DNA of 43,221 nt from DASZGL01 sp035938875 (GTDB lineage: Bacteria; Chloroflexota; Dormibacteria; Aeolococcales; Aeolococcaceae): NCBI GenBank assembly GCA_035938875.1, contig DASZGL010000098.1, positions 1 to 43,221 on the forward strand. Reading direction: 5' to 3'. Positions 1 to 8,409 of the stretch are shown piece by piece (the stretch's first letter is position 1; every line of letters starts with the position of its first letter). The notes below the pieces were generated by a model. The model made no database searches. It was not told where the DNA came from and saw only the letters and a program-made list of their open reading frames with translations. A program made the translations under genes and the position numbers.

Positions 1-2
1 AC

Positions 3-416
3 CTCGCCGAGCGGATGATCGAGCTCGAGGTCATCCCCGCATGCGCCGATTACGGCCTCGGGCTCATCCCCTACAGCCCGCTGGCCGGCGGACTCCTGGG
101 CGGCATCCTCCGTAAGCAGCGCGAGGGACGAAGCGCCAGTCAGATGGCTGACAACCGCCTCGCCCGGCACCGGCCCCAGGTCGAGGCGTTCGAGAAGTAC
201 TGCGATGAGCTCGGCGAAAAACCGGCCGACGTCGGCCTCGCCTGGCTGCTTCACCAGCCCACGGTGACCGCGCCGATCATCGGCCCGCGTACCTTCGACC
301 AGCTCGACGGCTCGCTGCGTTCGCTCGAGATCGATCTCGGTGACGAGGAGCTGGCACGGCTCGACGTGATCTTCCCCGGTCCCGGCGGGACTGCCCCGGA
401 GGCCTACGCCTGGTAA
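3..416 (+). CDS. Aldo/keto reductase, C-terminal part (5' end outside window)
   Basis: The frame is open from the window edge, so the gene starts upstream and only about the last 137 residues are visible. The segment LIPYSPLAGGLLGG is typical of a late strand of the AKR (alpha/beta)8 barrel. PIIGPRTFDQL matches the C-terminal NADP(H)-binding segment of AKRs. The C-terminus ends in EAYAW. The catalytic Asp, Tyr, Lys and His lie in the missing part, so activity cannot be judged and the substrate is unknown. It converges on the serine hydrolase gene with only 19 bases between the stop codons. A second, complete AKR at 36259-37278 belongs to a different subgroup. Confidence 0.9.
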   Translation, partial: LAERMIELEVIPACADYGLGLIPYSPLAGGLLGGILRKQREGRSASQMADNRLARHRPQVEAFEKYCDELGEKPADVGLAWLLHQPTVTAPIIGPRTFDQLDGSLRSLEIDLGDEELARLDVIFPGPGGTAPEAYAW

Positions 417-435
417 GCAGGGTGTGGAAGGGCGC

Positions 436-1467
436 TCAGCTCCGTGACGACTCGTACGCCCAGACGCGCGAGGAGATGTCGGCGATGATCTGCAGTCCCC
501 CCGACCACGAGCCGCTGTCGGTCATCACCACCAGGACGTAGGCGCCTGCGGGACCGCCGAGCACGACGGCCGCGTCGTTCTGGACACCGGTGTCCAGCGA
601 CCCGGTCTTGTGCACGACGGTGACATTCGACGGCACCCCCGCGGGGATCCCCGCCTCGAGCACGGTGTGGGTCAGCAACGGGTACAGCCATCCCTGTGTC
701 TGCGTGCCACCGAGTTCGCCGCTCTGCTCGGCGACCCAGAGGTGGGCCAGGTCATCCGGCGTGGTGGTGTTGGGTTCGAAGAACGACGACCCGCCGGCGC
801 CGGCGGCCTTCGCCCAGGCGTTCAGCGCCGCGGTGCCGCCCATGTCACGCAGCAGCATGTGCGCTGCGGTGTTGTCTGAATAGTGCGCCGCTCGCGTGGC
901 CAGCTCCTGGCGGCTGAAGCAGGCGCCGGAGGTGTAGTCGTCGAACCAGCCGTCGATGTAGTCACCGTCCTGGAAGCAGATCTGGTCGTCGGGGCTCGCC
1001 TGGCCGGCGGCGATCATCTCCGCGTTGTACTCGAGCACCGGCAGCTTGTACTCGCTGGCTGCGTAGAAGCTGTCACCGCCGTTGATCGACAGCGCCTCCG
1101 CGTCGGTGCCGGCAAGCTCCACCAGGCTGATGCCGACATGGGCACCGGTTGCGGCGACGATGCTGTTGAGGTCGTTGCTGAGCGCCACGAACGCCGCCGG
1201 GGGAGGCGTGGGCTGCGCTGGCGGCGGTTGAGCTTCGCGGGCGGGTGGTCCCAGCGGGGCCGAATAATCGTCGCTCGCAGCGGACGCGGCCGGCGTCCCG
1301 GCGGTGGCCGCCGGCAGTCCGGCGCCGGTGATGTCGTCGACGCCGCGGTGCTCGAGCATCCCTGCCTTTGCGGTGGACAGGGTCACGACGCCGATCACCG
1401 CGATCAGCGCGACGGCGACCCCCGCCACACGCGCGGTGGAACGCGTCGTTCGGTGCATACCACCCAC
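436..1467 (-). CDS. Secreted or membrane-anchored class A beta-lactamase-like serine hydrolase
   Basis: Predicted 343 aa. A hydrophobic segment at about residues 13-31 is a signal peptide or anchor. A Pro/Ala-rich linker follows (about 60-92), then a penicillin-binding-type serine hydrolase domain. The active-site motifs are all visible: Ser138-x-x-Lys141 (SEYK), Ser197-Asp-Asn199 (SDN) and Lys287-Thr-Gly289 (KTG). An omega-loop-like EPNTTTP occurs at 231-237, and Cys164 and Cys183 could form a disulfide. This set is known from class A beta-lactamases and related D,D-peptidase-like hydrolases; which one it is cannot be told from sequence. The first in-frame start is GTG at 1467; an ATG three codons in (1458) is an alternative. 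Neither has a convincing Shine-Dalgarno site. Confidence 0.88.
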   Translation of the reverse strand: MGGMHRTTRSTARVAGVAVALIAVIGVVTLSTAKAGMLEHRGVDDITGAGLPAATAGTPAASAASDDYSAPLGPPAREAQPPPAQPTPPPAAFVALSNDLNSIVAATGAHVGISLVELAGTDAEALSINGGDSFYAASEYKLPVLEYNAEMIAAGQASPDDQICFQDGDYIDGWFDDYTSGACFSRQELATRAAHYSDNTAAHMLLRDMGGTAALNAWAKAAGAGGSSFFEPNTTTPDDLAHLWVAEQSGELGGTQTQGWLYPLLTHTVLEAGIPAGVPSNVTVVHKTGSLDTGVQNDAAVVLGGPAGAYVLVVMTDSGSWSGGLQIIADISSRVWAYESSRS

Positions 1468-1564
1468 GGTGGGGCGGGTTTCTGTGAACCCCCTGTGAGC
1501 GCTGCAACGGCCGCTTGACGGTCATCTGTCGGCTTCATGAAGCGTTGCAACGGACCTACGGGCC

Positions 1565-2299
1565 TCAGCGCAGCTGCAGTCCTCCGTCGACCACGACAAC
1601 CTCACCGGTCATGTACTCCGCCGCCGCCAGCGACAGGCAGACACCCGCGACGTCGTCGGGAACGCCCGAGCGACGCAGCGGTGCCATGGCCTCGACGAAA
1701 CCACGGACCTCCTGCCAGTCCGCCGTCCACGGTGTGTCGATCAACCCGGGAGCCACGGCGTTGACGCGGATCTCCGGTCCGAGGACGTTGGCGAGCAGCA
1801 GCGTCATGTGGTTGAGCCCCGCCTTGGAGACTGCGTACGGGATCGAGCTCCCTGTAGGGCGCACACCAGCGAGAGAGGTGACGTTGATGATGCATCCACC
1901 GCCACCCTGGCGCATCAGCGGCACTGCTGCGCGGACCACGTTCCAGGTGCCGACGACGTTCACCCCGAGGATGCGCCGCCACACCTCGCCGGTCACCGCG
2001 TCGAGGTCGGCGTGGTCGATGCGAACGGTTGTCCCGGCGTTGTTGACGAGGACGTCGAGCCGCCCGCAGCGCTGCTCCACCTCGCCGATCAGCGCGCCGA
2101 CCTCGGACTCGTCGGCGATGTCAGCGCGCACGTAGAAGGCGCCGGGCAGCTCCGCGGCGAGGGCCGTTCCCGCATCGACCGACGACGAGGAGTTGACGAC
2201 TACGGTCGCGCCGTCCGCGGCGAAGCGCCGCGCCACCGCGGCGCCGATGCCGCTCGATGATCCGGTGACGAGAACGACGCGCGCAGCCGGGGCGGACAC
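1565..2299 (-). CDS. Short-chain dehydrogenase/reductase (SDR)
   Basis: 244 aa, the usual length of a classical SDR. The cofactor motif TGSSSGIG is at residues 12-19, NNAG at 86-89, catalytic Ser142, and Tyr155-x-x-x-Lys159 (YAVSK). It should catalyse NAD(P)-dependent oxidation or reduction of an alcohol/carbonyl in the cytoplasm; the substrate is not evident. The C-terminal YMTGEVVVVDGG is typical of the FabG-like group. The start is GTG at 2299. A CATACT element (2308-2313) lies 8 bases upstream and no Shine-Dalgarno is visible, so a leaderless transcript is possible. Confidence 0.92.
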   Translation of the reverse strand: MSAPAARVVLVTGSSSGIGAAVARRFAADGATVVVNSSSSVDAGTALAAELPGAFYVRADIADESEVGALIGEVEQRCGRLDVLVNNAGTTVRIDHADLDAVTGEVWRRILGVNVVGTWNVVRAAVPLMRQGGGGCIINVTSLAGVRPTGSSIPYAVSKAGLNHMTLLLANVLGPEIRVNAVAPGLIDTPWTADWQEVRGFVEAMAPLRRSGVPDDVAGVCLSLAAAEYMTGEVVVVDGGLQLR

Positions 2300-2371
2300 G
2301 GCCGCCGAGTATGCACCGAGCCGCGGCAGGCGCGGGCGAACACCCGGGGCCGTTGGCGGCCAGGACCGGGC

Positions 2372-3205
2372 TCAGTAGTTGTCCAGGACCCGTTCCAGCC
2401 TGGTCACCGTGTCGCCGTCGCCGCACGGCGGCTCGTCGACCTCGACGCTCAGCGCCACGATCGCCGTCTCGGGCCTGGGCTCGTGCGCCCTCCACTCGTC
2501 GACGGCGGCGCGCATCCCGGCGATCAGCTGCTCGCGAAAGGCTCGCACCTCGGCGAGGTCGTGGCGCTCCGGATCCTCCGAGAGCTCCTGCAACTCGCCG
2601 TCCGGTGGCGGCACCGAGACGACCACCGACGAATTCACCTTGCCGAGCACGGAGTTGGGGTGCTGCTCCTCGACGGCGATGTGCGCCCGAAGGCTGACGC
2701 CGACGTGGGAGCACATCTTCCAGGCCCGCTCCCAGGTGCGCGTGCGCTCGACGCCGACGAGGACGAAGCGCACCGGGTCGCTGACCAGCACCTGGCCGTA
2801 CTCCTCGCACAGCGAGCCGACCATCTGTGCCACCTCCGGTTCCATCTCCCGGGCGACCCAGTTGACCAGCATGGGCACGAAGTTCTCGATGTCGGGGCGA
2901 TACGCGCCGCCGAACTGCGCTTCGGTCGCGCCCATGGTGCCGGCGTGCACCGGGCAGTAGACGGCGCGGTGCCAGACAACACGGTGCGCCGGGCACCACG
3001 CGGTCGGGCAGCGGCGCTGGCGACGGTCGACGTACGCACAGGCGATGCCGGTGTGGGCGGCGCAGCCTCTGGCCGAGCATGCGAGGATGCCCGCGGCGCA
3101 TTGCAGGATCTCTGCCTCGCGCTCAGCCACTCCCTCGAGCGCGGGCTCGACCACATCCGGCGCTTCCTGGGAAGGGGGGACCTCCCGTCGCGCCCACTGC
3201 CGCAT
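2372..3205 (-). CDS. Unknown protein with Cys/His-rich N-terminal region
   Basis: 277 aa; I do not recognise the family. After a charged start, residues 36-87 hold seven Cys and four His (C36, C43, C48, H51, C56, C66, C71, H74, H79, C84, H87), including two CPxH units (CPAH 71-74, CPVH 84-87). This looks like one or two metal, probably zinc, sites. The rest is acidic and mostly helical or mixed with no membrane segment; KVNSSVVVSVPPP suggests a beta strand. The ATG at 3205 is supported by GGAGG seven bases upstream. It lies downstream of and on the same strand as the diiron protein, 167 bases away, so co-transcription is possible. Function is not assigned. Confidence 0.7.
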   Translation of the reverse strand: MRQWARREVPPSQEAPDVVEPALEGVAEREAEILQCAAGILACSARGCAAHTGIACAYVDRRQRRCPTAWCPAHRVVWHRAVYCPVHAGTMGATEAQFGGAYRPDIENFVPMLVNWVAREMEPEVAQMVGSLCEEYGQVLVSDPVRFVLVGVERTRTWERAWKMCSHVGVSLRAHIAVEEQHPNSVLGKVNSSVVVSVPPPDGELQELSEDPERHDLAEVRAFREQLIAGMRAAVDEWRAHEPRPETAIVALSVEVDEPPCGDGDTVTRLERVLDNY

Positions 3206-3372
3206 GGGACAGCCTCCAGCACCGCATCACCGAGGGCAGCGCTGCATTCGCTGCATCGCTGGTGTAGCAGAGATCGACCGCTCCCGCGCCGTTCGTTCCA
3301 AGGCGGGTGCGTAACAGGTGGGTGAAGCCGCCGCCATGACGCGGCGCGTATGGGCGATCTGCCGGCTTGCCG

Positions 3373-4446
3373 CTATGACACGCCGGCGGCGATGACGCTC
3401 TCCACCTGCTGACGGCGCGCGTCGATCTGCTCGGCGATCTGCTCGTCCTGCGAGGACAGCTGGTCGAGGTCGGTCTCCGCGTAGCCGATGACTCCCATGT
3501 CGCCGAAGGCCTTGCGGATGCGCTCGCCGAACAGGCCGATGTCACGCAAGGTGGGCACGATGCGGGTGAAGAGCAGGCTGCGAAACTGCAGCTGGAGCTC
3601 GCTGTCACGGACGAAGCTGACACATTCCTCAGCACCGAGTCCGAGGTTGTCCCACAGCTCCTCAGCAAGAAAGCGGTCGCGCATCAGGTAGCAGGCCTCC
3701 ACGCAGAACTGCTCCCGATCGTCGCGTTCCTTGTCGGTAAGCTCACGGTAGTAGTCGCGCAGCGCCAGGCGGCCGAATGCGACGTGGCGCGACTCGTCCT
3801 GCATGACGTAAGCGTTGACTGCGCTCGCCAGAGGATTCTCGGCGACGTCGCGGATGAGGCCGAAGGCGGCGAGGGCGAGCCCCTCGATGAGCACCTGCAT
3901 GCCCAGGTAGGTCATGTCCCAGCGCTGGTCTCGGATGACATCATCGAGCAGTGATCGCAGGTAGGGATTGATGGGATACGCCAGCCCGATCTTCTCCTGG
4001 AGAAACCGCGAGTAGGTCTCGACGTGGCGGGCCTCGTCGACGACCTGGGTGGCTGCGTAGAACTTGCTGTCGATGTCAGGAACCGTCTGGACGATCTTGG
4101 CCGCGCAGATCAACGCGCCCTGCTCACCGTGGAGGAACTGTGACCACTGCCAGGAGGCGAGGTGGCGCTTGACGGTGCCGATCATGGGACGATCGAGACG
4201 CTCCCATATCGGCGAGGCGAAGATGGGTACGTAGGCGTCCGGCGTTCCCAGAGGATCATCGGGGTCGACGGGGATCGCCCAGTCGAGGCGTTCGCGAGAG
4301 TTCCATTGCCGCGCCTTGCCCTTCTCGTACAGTCCGAGGAGCTTTTCGCGCCCCTCGTCGTACTCCCAGTTGAAGACGGTCGTGCTGCCGCTGGACACGT
4401 CCCAGCGGGTCTGCTCCACAGGCAGCGCGTAGACTCGCGTGCTCAT
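3373..4446 (-). CDS. Ferritin-like superfamily diiron protein (putative oxygenase/oxidase)
   Basis: 357 aa from the ATG at 4446; a GTG five codons upstream (4461) is open but less likely, because a perfect Shine-Dalgarno lies between the two. The complete carboxylate-bridged diiron ligand pattern is visible in four-helix order: Glu in EQGA, then EARHVE (ExxH), then Glu in LIEG, then ESRH (ExxH). These features are known from the ferritin-like oxidases (R2-like, AurF-like and related); the exact subfamily is not clear. It is not ferritin itself because it is much longer and has a soluble N-terminal extension. It likely uses O2 on an organic substrate in the cytoplasm. The Cys/His-rich unknown lies downstream. 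A TAGGGT element at 4480-4485 could be its -10. Confidence 0.85.
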   Translation of the reverse strand: MSTRVYALPVEQTRWDVSSGSTTVFNWEYDEGREKLLGLYEKGKARQWNSRERLDWAIPVDPDDPLGTPDAYVPIFASPIWERLDRPMIGTVKRHLASWQWSQFLHGEQGALICAAKIVQTVPDIDSKFYAATQVVDEARHVETYSRFLQEKIGLAYPINPYLRSLLDDVIRDQRWDMTYLGMQVLIEGLALAAFGLIRDVAENPLASAVNAYVMQDESRHVAFGRLALRDYYRELTDKERDDREQFCVEACYLMRDRFLAEELWDNLGLGAEECVSFVRDSELQLQFRSLLFTRIVPTLRDIGLFGERIRKAFGDMGVIGYAETDLDQLSSQDEQIAEQIDARRQQVESVIAAGVS

Positions 4447-4455
4447 ATCACCTCC
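4447..4455 (-). promoter_or_regulatory. Strong ribosome binding site deciding the diiron protein start
   Basis: On the minus strand GGAGGTGAT directly precedes ATG. This is complementary to the typical 3' end of 16S rRNA over nine bases, and it places the true start at 4446 rather than at the upstream GTG. Confidence 0.85.
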
Positions 4456-4479
4456 CGGCACCCAACGGCGACGCGCCCC

Positions 4480-4485
4480 ACCCTA
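4480..4485 (-). promoter_or_regulatory. Putative -10 element of the diiron protein gene
   Basis: TAGGGT fits TANNNT and would give a leader of roughly 25-30 bases that contains the strong Shine-Dalgarno. No clear -35 is seen. Confidence 0.4.
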
Positions 4486-4582
4486 CGCCATCCTCGCCCG
4501 GCGCCGCATCTGGATCCGGGCGCTCCGTATCGAGGCCCCGCGCTGACTGGTGGCGGTTACGCGCAGGTTATGCGCTTCCAAG

Positions 4583-4588
4583 TAGGCT
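4583..4588 (+). promoter_or_regulatory. TAGGCT -10 element, leaderless-type start of the SHOCT gene
   Basis: TAGGCT is followed after six bases by the GTG start at 4595, with no Shine-Dalgarno. This is the geometry of leaderless transcripts common in Actinomycetota. Confidence 0.5.
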
Positions 4589-4594
4589 GTCGGC

Positions 4595-4978
4595 GTGCCG
4601 TTCCCAAACCGCCGTCCGATCCAGGGACCGCCGCAGTTCTTCGTTGACCATCACCGCAGCGAAGGCCAGGAGATCCTCTCCACCGTTCTCCAGTTCGTCG
4701 CCATCGTCCTGGTGATCCTGGCGATCCTCTGGGTGATCCGCGCGGTGCTCAACTCCCGGCGGACCTCGCCGCGCATCCCGGCAGCGCGATCGACCGCACT
4801 CAGCGAGCTCGACCTGCGCTACGCGCGCGGTGAGTTGGACCACGCCGACTACCTGCAGCGACGCTCCAACCTGCTGGTCAGCCTCGGCGCCCCTGCCCCG
4901 GCGCCGGATGCGTCGCCGCCTGCAACACCACCCCCGGCGGAAACCCCGCCCGCGCCCAAGGCACCGCGCGGCGCCTAG
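4595..4978 (+). CDS. Single-span membrane protein with C-terminal SHOCT domain
   Basis: 127 aa. A single hydrophobic helix at about residues 30-49 (VLQFVAIVLVILAILWVI) is followed by a basic stretch. A SHOCT-type short helical motif follows (ALSELDLRYARGELDHADYL, about 68-87), then a Pro/Ala-rich tail. SHOCT motifs are found at protein ends and are thought to mediate oligomerisation; no enzymatic role is implied. The N-terminal 30 residues are polar and basic, so the topology is probably a simple membrane anchor. GTG is the only sensible start. A hairpin-forming palindrome follows the stop. Confidence 0.82.
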   Translation: MPFPNRRPIQGPPQFFVDHHRSEGQEILSTVLQFVAIVLVILAILWVIRAVLNSRRTSPRIPAARSTALSELDLRYARGELDHADYLQRRSNLLVSLGAPAPAPDASPPATPPPAETPPAPKAPRGA

Positions 4979-4979
4979 C

Positions 4980-4995
4980 GCCGCCGCGCGGCGGC
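4980..4995 (+). terminator. Perfect 16-bp palindrome after the SHOCT gene
   Basis: GCCGCCGCGCGGCGGC begins two bases after the TAG stop and can form a very stable GC hairpin. No T-run follows, so it would act as an intrinsic terminator only if the organism tolerates that, as many high-GC bacteria appear to do. Confidence 0.45.
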
Positions 4996-5022
4996 ACCGA
5001 CAATCGCCGATTGCGGTGATGG

Positions 5023-6240
5023 ATGGTGCCCTCGGTGGCTGATCCCGGCGATGTCACAGGCGACTACGCGCGCTTCGAATCGGCGCTGGCCGCCGTGGAG
5101 CCGCCCTTCGCGGTCGTCGACCTCGACGCCATGTGGAGCAATGCGGCAGGGATGCTGCGCCGAGCGGGAACGCTGCCCATTCGTGTTGCCACCAAGTCGG
5201 TGCGCAGCCGCAACGTCCTGCGTCGCATCGTCGAGCACAACCCACGCTTCCGCGGGCTGATGACCTTCACCCTTCCCGAGACGCTGTGGCTTTGCCGGCA
5301 GGGTTTCGGCGACCTGCTCCTCGCCTACCCGACAACCGACCGCGGCGGCCTCGAGGAGCTGGCGCGCCTTCAGATGGAGCGGCCGCCGGCGGTCATGGTG
5401 GACTCCGTCGAGCACCTCGACCTCATCTGTACCGCCGCGCGCGGTGGCGGGCGCGTCCGGGTGTGCATCGACGTCGACGTCGGCTACCACCGCGGCGGCG
5501 GCCGGATCAGCTTCGGACCCAAGCGCTCACCGGTGCGGACCGCCGCCGGCGCGGCGGCGCTCGCCGACGAGATCGTCCGCCGGCCCGAGCTGGAGCTCGC
5601 CGGGATCATGGGCTATGAAGGCCACGTCGCCGGTGTCGGCGATCGTCCGCGCGGGCGACCGTTGCGGGCGCTGACGCTGCGCAGCCTGCGGCGCCTGTGG
5701 ATCGCCGAGACTCGAGAGCAGCGTGCCGCGGTCGTCGCGGCGGTGAGCAAGGTGGCCCACCTGGAGATCGTCAACGGCGGCGGCACAGGCAGCTTGCAGA
5801 CCACCTCGAGCGAGCCTGTGATCACCGAGGTGACCGCTGGATCCGGCTTCTACGCTCCGGCGCTCTTCGACGAGTACTCCGCGTTCCGCCTGAGCCCGGC
5901 GGCGATGTTCGCGCTTGCCGTGGTACGCAAGCCGTCCAGTGGAGTCGCTACCGCGCTCGGGGGGGGCTACATCGCCTCGGGCGCTCCCGGCCCGGACAGG
6001 CTGCCCGTCCCCCATCTACCCGGCGGCCTGCGGCTCGACGCGCTCGAGGGAGCAGGCGAGGTGCAGACGCCACTCTGCGGGCCCGCAGCCGAACGCCTGC
6101 GAGTCGGCGACCGCGTCTACCTCCGCCACGCCAAGGCCGGCGAGCTCTGCGAGCACTTCGACGAGCTTCACCTGCTCAGCGGCGACACCATCGTCGATGT
6201 GGTGCCGACCTACCGAGGCGAGGGTCGCTGCTTTCTCTGA
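5023..6240 (+). CDS. PLP-dependent fold-type III amino acid deaminase/aldolase (D-threonine aldolase / D-serine dehydratase-like)
   Basis: 405 aa. The N-terminal half is an alanine-racemase-like PLP barrel. PFAVVDLDAMWSNA is the opening strand, and RVATKSVRS carries the probable Schiff-base Lys. The middle (MGYEGHVAG, EIVNGGGTGSL) matches phosphate-binding and substrate loops of the D-threonine aldolase/DSD1 group. The C-terminal beta domain ends with a zinc-type segment near LRHAKAGELCEHFDEL, where His and Cys residues typical of metal-dependent members are visible. Known members cleave or deaminate D-beta-hydroxy amino acids; the substrate here is unknown. ATG at 5023 is the first start. 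It converges with the aldonolactone oxidase gene, with 31 bases of coding overlap at the ends. Confidence 0.88.
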   Translation: MVPSVADPGDVTGDYARFESALAAVEPPFAVVDLDAMWSNAAGMLRRAGTLPIRVATKSVRSRNVLRRIVEHNPRFRGLMTFTLPETLWLCRQGFGDLLLAYPTTDRGGLEELARLQMERPPAVMVDSVEHLDLICTAARGGGRVRVCIDVDVGYHRGGGRISFGPKRSPVRTAAGAAALADEIVRRPELELAGIMGYEGHVAGVGDRPRGRPLRALTLRSLRRLWIAETREQRAAVVAAVSKVAHLEIVNGGGTGSLQTTSSEPVITEVTAGSGFYAPALFDEYSAFRLSPAAMFALAVVRKPSSGVATALGGGYIASGAPGPDRLPVPHLPGGLRLDALEGAGEVQTPLCGPAAERLRVGDRVYLRHAKAGELCEHFDELHLLSGDTIVDVVPTYRGEGRCFL

Positions 6241-7562
6241 GACGCCCGCGGCTGCTGCACGGGGCCGAGAACTCGGTCCGTGTACTCGTTGCGAAAGATG
6301 TTGCTGGGGTCGAGCCTGGCTCGCACCGCCTGGAAATCCTGCCAGCGCGGATAGAGCTGGGCGAGCGTTGCCGCGCTCTGGTAGTGGCGTTTGCCCCAGT
6401 GCGGCCGTCCCCCGTACTCGTTCATGATCGCCTCGACGGCACGGAAGTACGTCTCGAATTCCATGCCTCGGTAGACGTGGACGGCGACGTAGCAGGTTTC
6501 GCGCTGGTAGGCAGGGCTGAGGAATGCATCGTCGCCGGCCACGCATCGCACCTCGATGGGGAAGCTGATGGGCAGGCGACGCTGCTGCACCAGCGCCATG
6601 ACTCGGCGCACGGCTTCCGGGCCATTCTCCCGGGGAATCCCGTACTCCATCTCGTTGAAGCGCACCTCGCGGCGGGTGGCGAACACGCGATACGAATGAT
6701 CGCGGACCTCGCTTCGTCCGGCGATGCTGCCGGCTCTGCGCACCATGAAGGGGATCGCCGCCGGCGCGCGCTTGCCGATGCGGCAGGTCAGCCCGAAGAG
6801 GCGGTTCTGCACCACCACGTCGTCGAGATAACGCCGCCAGCGCGGCGGCGGATCCGGGTCGGCGTCGACCCGGTTGGTGGTGCGTGTCAGCGCTGAGGTC
6901 GTGTAGGGGAAGACGAAGAACTCGAAATGGTCATTGCCGTCCACAACCTCATCGAAGTTCCGCAGGACGTCCTCGAGCGGCCGGGGCTCATCGACGCGGT
7001 GGAGGGTGAAGAGGGGAACACAGCGCAGCGTCACCGCGACAACGATGCCGAGGCTGCCGAATGACACCCGCGCGGCGCAGTAGGCGTCGGCGTCACTGCC
7101 GGAGTCGAGGTCGATGACTTCGCCTGTGCCGGTGACGAGGCGAAGACCGGCGACCTGGGCCGACAGGTTCTGGAAGCGCGCGCCGGTGCCGTGGGTGGCG
7201 GTGGCAATGGCACCGGCCAGCGTCTGGGTGTCGATGTCGCCGAGGTTCTCCATGGCCAGCCCGCGCTCGGCGAGGCGGACACCGAGCTCTCGGAGTGTGA
7301 TGCCGGCACCGACCTGCACCAACCCCCTGCTGGTGTCGACGTCGCCGACGCCGGCGAAGCGGTCGAGGCGGAGCATGTGACCGTCAGTGCAGGCCGCGTC
7401 GGTGAAGCTGTGGCCAGAGCCGACAGCGCGCAGCGGCTGGTTGACGGCCAAAGCTCGCTCCACGATCGCCTGCACCGCCGCCTCGTCAGCGGGTTCCGAG
7501 ACGTCCAGGGGCGCGCAGCGCTGGTCGCCGGCCCAGTTCCGCCACAGTGTCGCCGAGGTCAC
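6210..7562 (-). CDS. FAD-linked D-arabinono-1,4-lactone / L-gulonolactone oxidase-like protein
   Basis: 450 aa, the usual length of this VAO-superfamily group. The PCMH-type FAD domain covers about residues 15-185: VGSGHSFTDAA holds His51, the position of the covalent flavin link in family members, and GAIATATHGTG binds the cofactor. The C-terminal ALO domain carries RPHWGKRH and the ending LDPSNIFRNEY, both family hallmarks. It would oxidise an aldonolactone or alditol using O2 or another acceptor. The GTG start at 7562 sits eight bases after TATAAC on the minus strand, with no Shine-Dalgarno. The 3' end overlaps the end of the PLP enzyme gene. Confidence 0.9.
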   Translation of the reverse strand: MTSATLWRNWAGDQRCAPLDVSEPADEAAVQAIVERALAVNQPLRAVGSGHSFTDAACTDGHMLRLDRFAGVGDVDTSRGLVQVGAGITLRELGVRLAERGLAMENLGDIDTQTLAGAIATATHGTGARFQNLSAQVAGLRLVTGTGEVIDLDSGSDADAYCAARVSFGSLGIVVAVTLRCVPLFTLHRVDEPRPLEDVLRNFDEVVDGNDHFEFFVFPYTTSALTRTTNRVDADPDPPPRWRRYLDDVVVQNRLFGLTCRIGKRAPAAIPFMVRRAGSIAGRSEVRDHSYRVFATRREVRFNEMEYGIPRENGPEAVRRVMALVQQRRLPISFPIEVRCVAGDDAFLSPAYQRETCYVAVHVYRGMEFETYFRAVEAIMNEYGGRPHWGKRHYQSAATLAQLYPRWQDFQAVRARLDPSNIFRNEYTDRVLGPVQQPRASQRKQRPSPR

Positions 7563-7570
7563 GGCAGCGG

Positions 7571-7576
7571 GTTATA
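7571..7576 (-). promoter_or_regulatory. TATAAC -10 element, leaderless-type start of the lactone oxidase gene
   Basis: On the minus strand TATAAC matches TATAAT at five of six positions and is eight bases from the GTG at 7562. Confidence 0.45.
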
Positions 7577-7621
7577 GCCGACCGCAGCGCACAACGACTT
7601 CTCCGCCGCTACCATTCGCTG

Positions 7622-7643
7622 GCGCGCCGACAGGGGGGCGCGC
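7622..7643. repeat. Inverted repeat in the divergent lactone oxidase / GGDEF intergenic region
   Basis: GCGCGCC (7622-7628) pairs with GGCGCGC (7637-7643) across an 8-base loop. It is either an operator-like site or a leader hairpin of the GGDEF gene; there is no further support. Confidence 0.3.
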
Positions 7644-7691
7644 GGTGGAGGCTGTGACGGACTGGGTGCGGCCGAGGAACAGCCCAGCGGC

Positions 7692-8402
7692 ATGAGCGAG
7701 TCGAGTATTTCCACGAACGTCGATGAGCTGGCGGCCTGGCTCGGTCTTCCCGCCTCGTCCATCGCAGCTCTGGATGGTGATCTCCGCGATTCGCTCGCCG
7801 AGAGGTTCGCCGAATCGCAGCGGCTGACGGAGGCGCTCTCCCTGCAGAACGAGCTGACCCGGCGCGTCCGTTCGCTGGTGACGTACCTGCACGACCAGGC
7901 GCGGATCGACCCCCTGACCGGGCTGGGCAACCGCCGAGCGATCGAGGATCGCCTCCGGGAGGAGGGTGAGCGTACTGATCGCTACGCGGACCCGGTGGCC
8001 ATCTTCGTCCTCGACATCGACGGGCTCGGCGTGGTCAACCGCCAGCTCGGCCGCCACGCCGGGGACGCCATGCTGCGCGAGCTCGCCGCGAGGCTGCGCT
8101 GGGCGGTGCGCTCCACCGACTATGTGGGCCGCCTCGGCGGCGACGAGTTCGTGGTGATCTGCCCGAACACCGAGGAGACCCAGGCGTCACGACTGGCGCC
8201 CGCGCTGGCGCGGCGCCTCGGTGGTGGCGCCGTGCCCGAATACCAGCAGGTGGGCATATCCGTGTCCGTGGGTTGGGCGATTCGCTTGGCCGGCGCCACC
8301 GAGGACTCGATCGACGTGCTGCGCGCCGCCGATCGGCGGCTCGCCGCGCAGCGCGCCGAGCGCACCGCCGACGTTCGCGGCCGCGAGGTGGAGGGGCGCT
8401 GA
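7692..8402 (+). CDS. GGDEF-domain diguanylate cyclase
   Basis: 236 aa, soluble. About 65 N-terminal residues are helical (probably a coiled coil or dimerisation region). The GGDEF domain begins at DPLTGLGNRR. The active-site motif RLGGDEF is intact, and RSTD five residues before it is the RxxD inhibitory (I) site, so product feedback is expected. It should make c-di-GMP from two GTP. No sensor domain or membrane segment is seen, so the input signal is unknown. ATG 7692 has only a weak Shine-Dalgarno. It stops 7 bases before the end of the convergent DUF2277 gene. Confidence 0.92.
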   Translation: MSESSISTNVDELAAWLGLPASSIAALDGDLRDSLAERFAESQRLTEALSLQNELTRRVRSLVTYLHDQARIDPLTGLGNRRAIEDRLREEGERTDRYADPVAIFVLDIDGLGVVNRQLGRHAGDAMLRELAARLRWAVRSTDYVGRLGGDEFVVICPNTEETQASRLAPALARRLGGGAVPEYQQVGISVSVGWAIRLAGATEDSIDVLRAADRRLAAQRAERTADVRGREVEGR

Positions 8403-8409
8403 GGCCTGG

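Noticed and set aside
2121..3325. Large overlapping frames on both strands over the Cys/His-rich gene
   Set aside because: Arg- and Ala-rich products typical of wrong frames in GC-rich DNA. The chosen frame has a Shine-Dalgarno and balanced composition.
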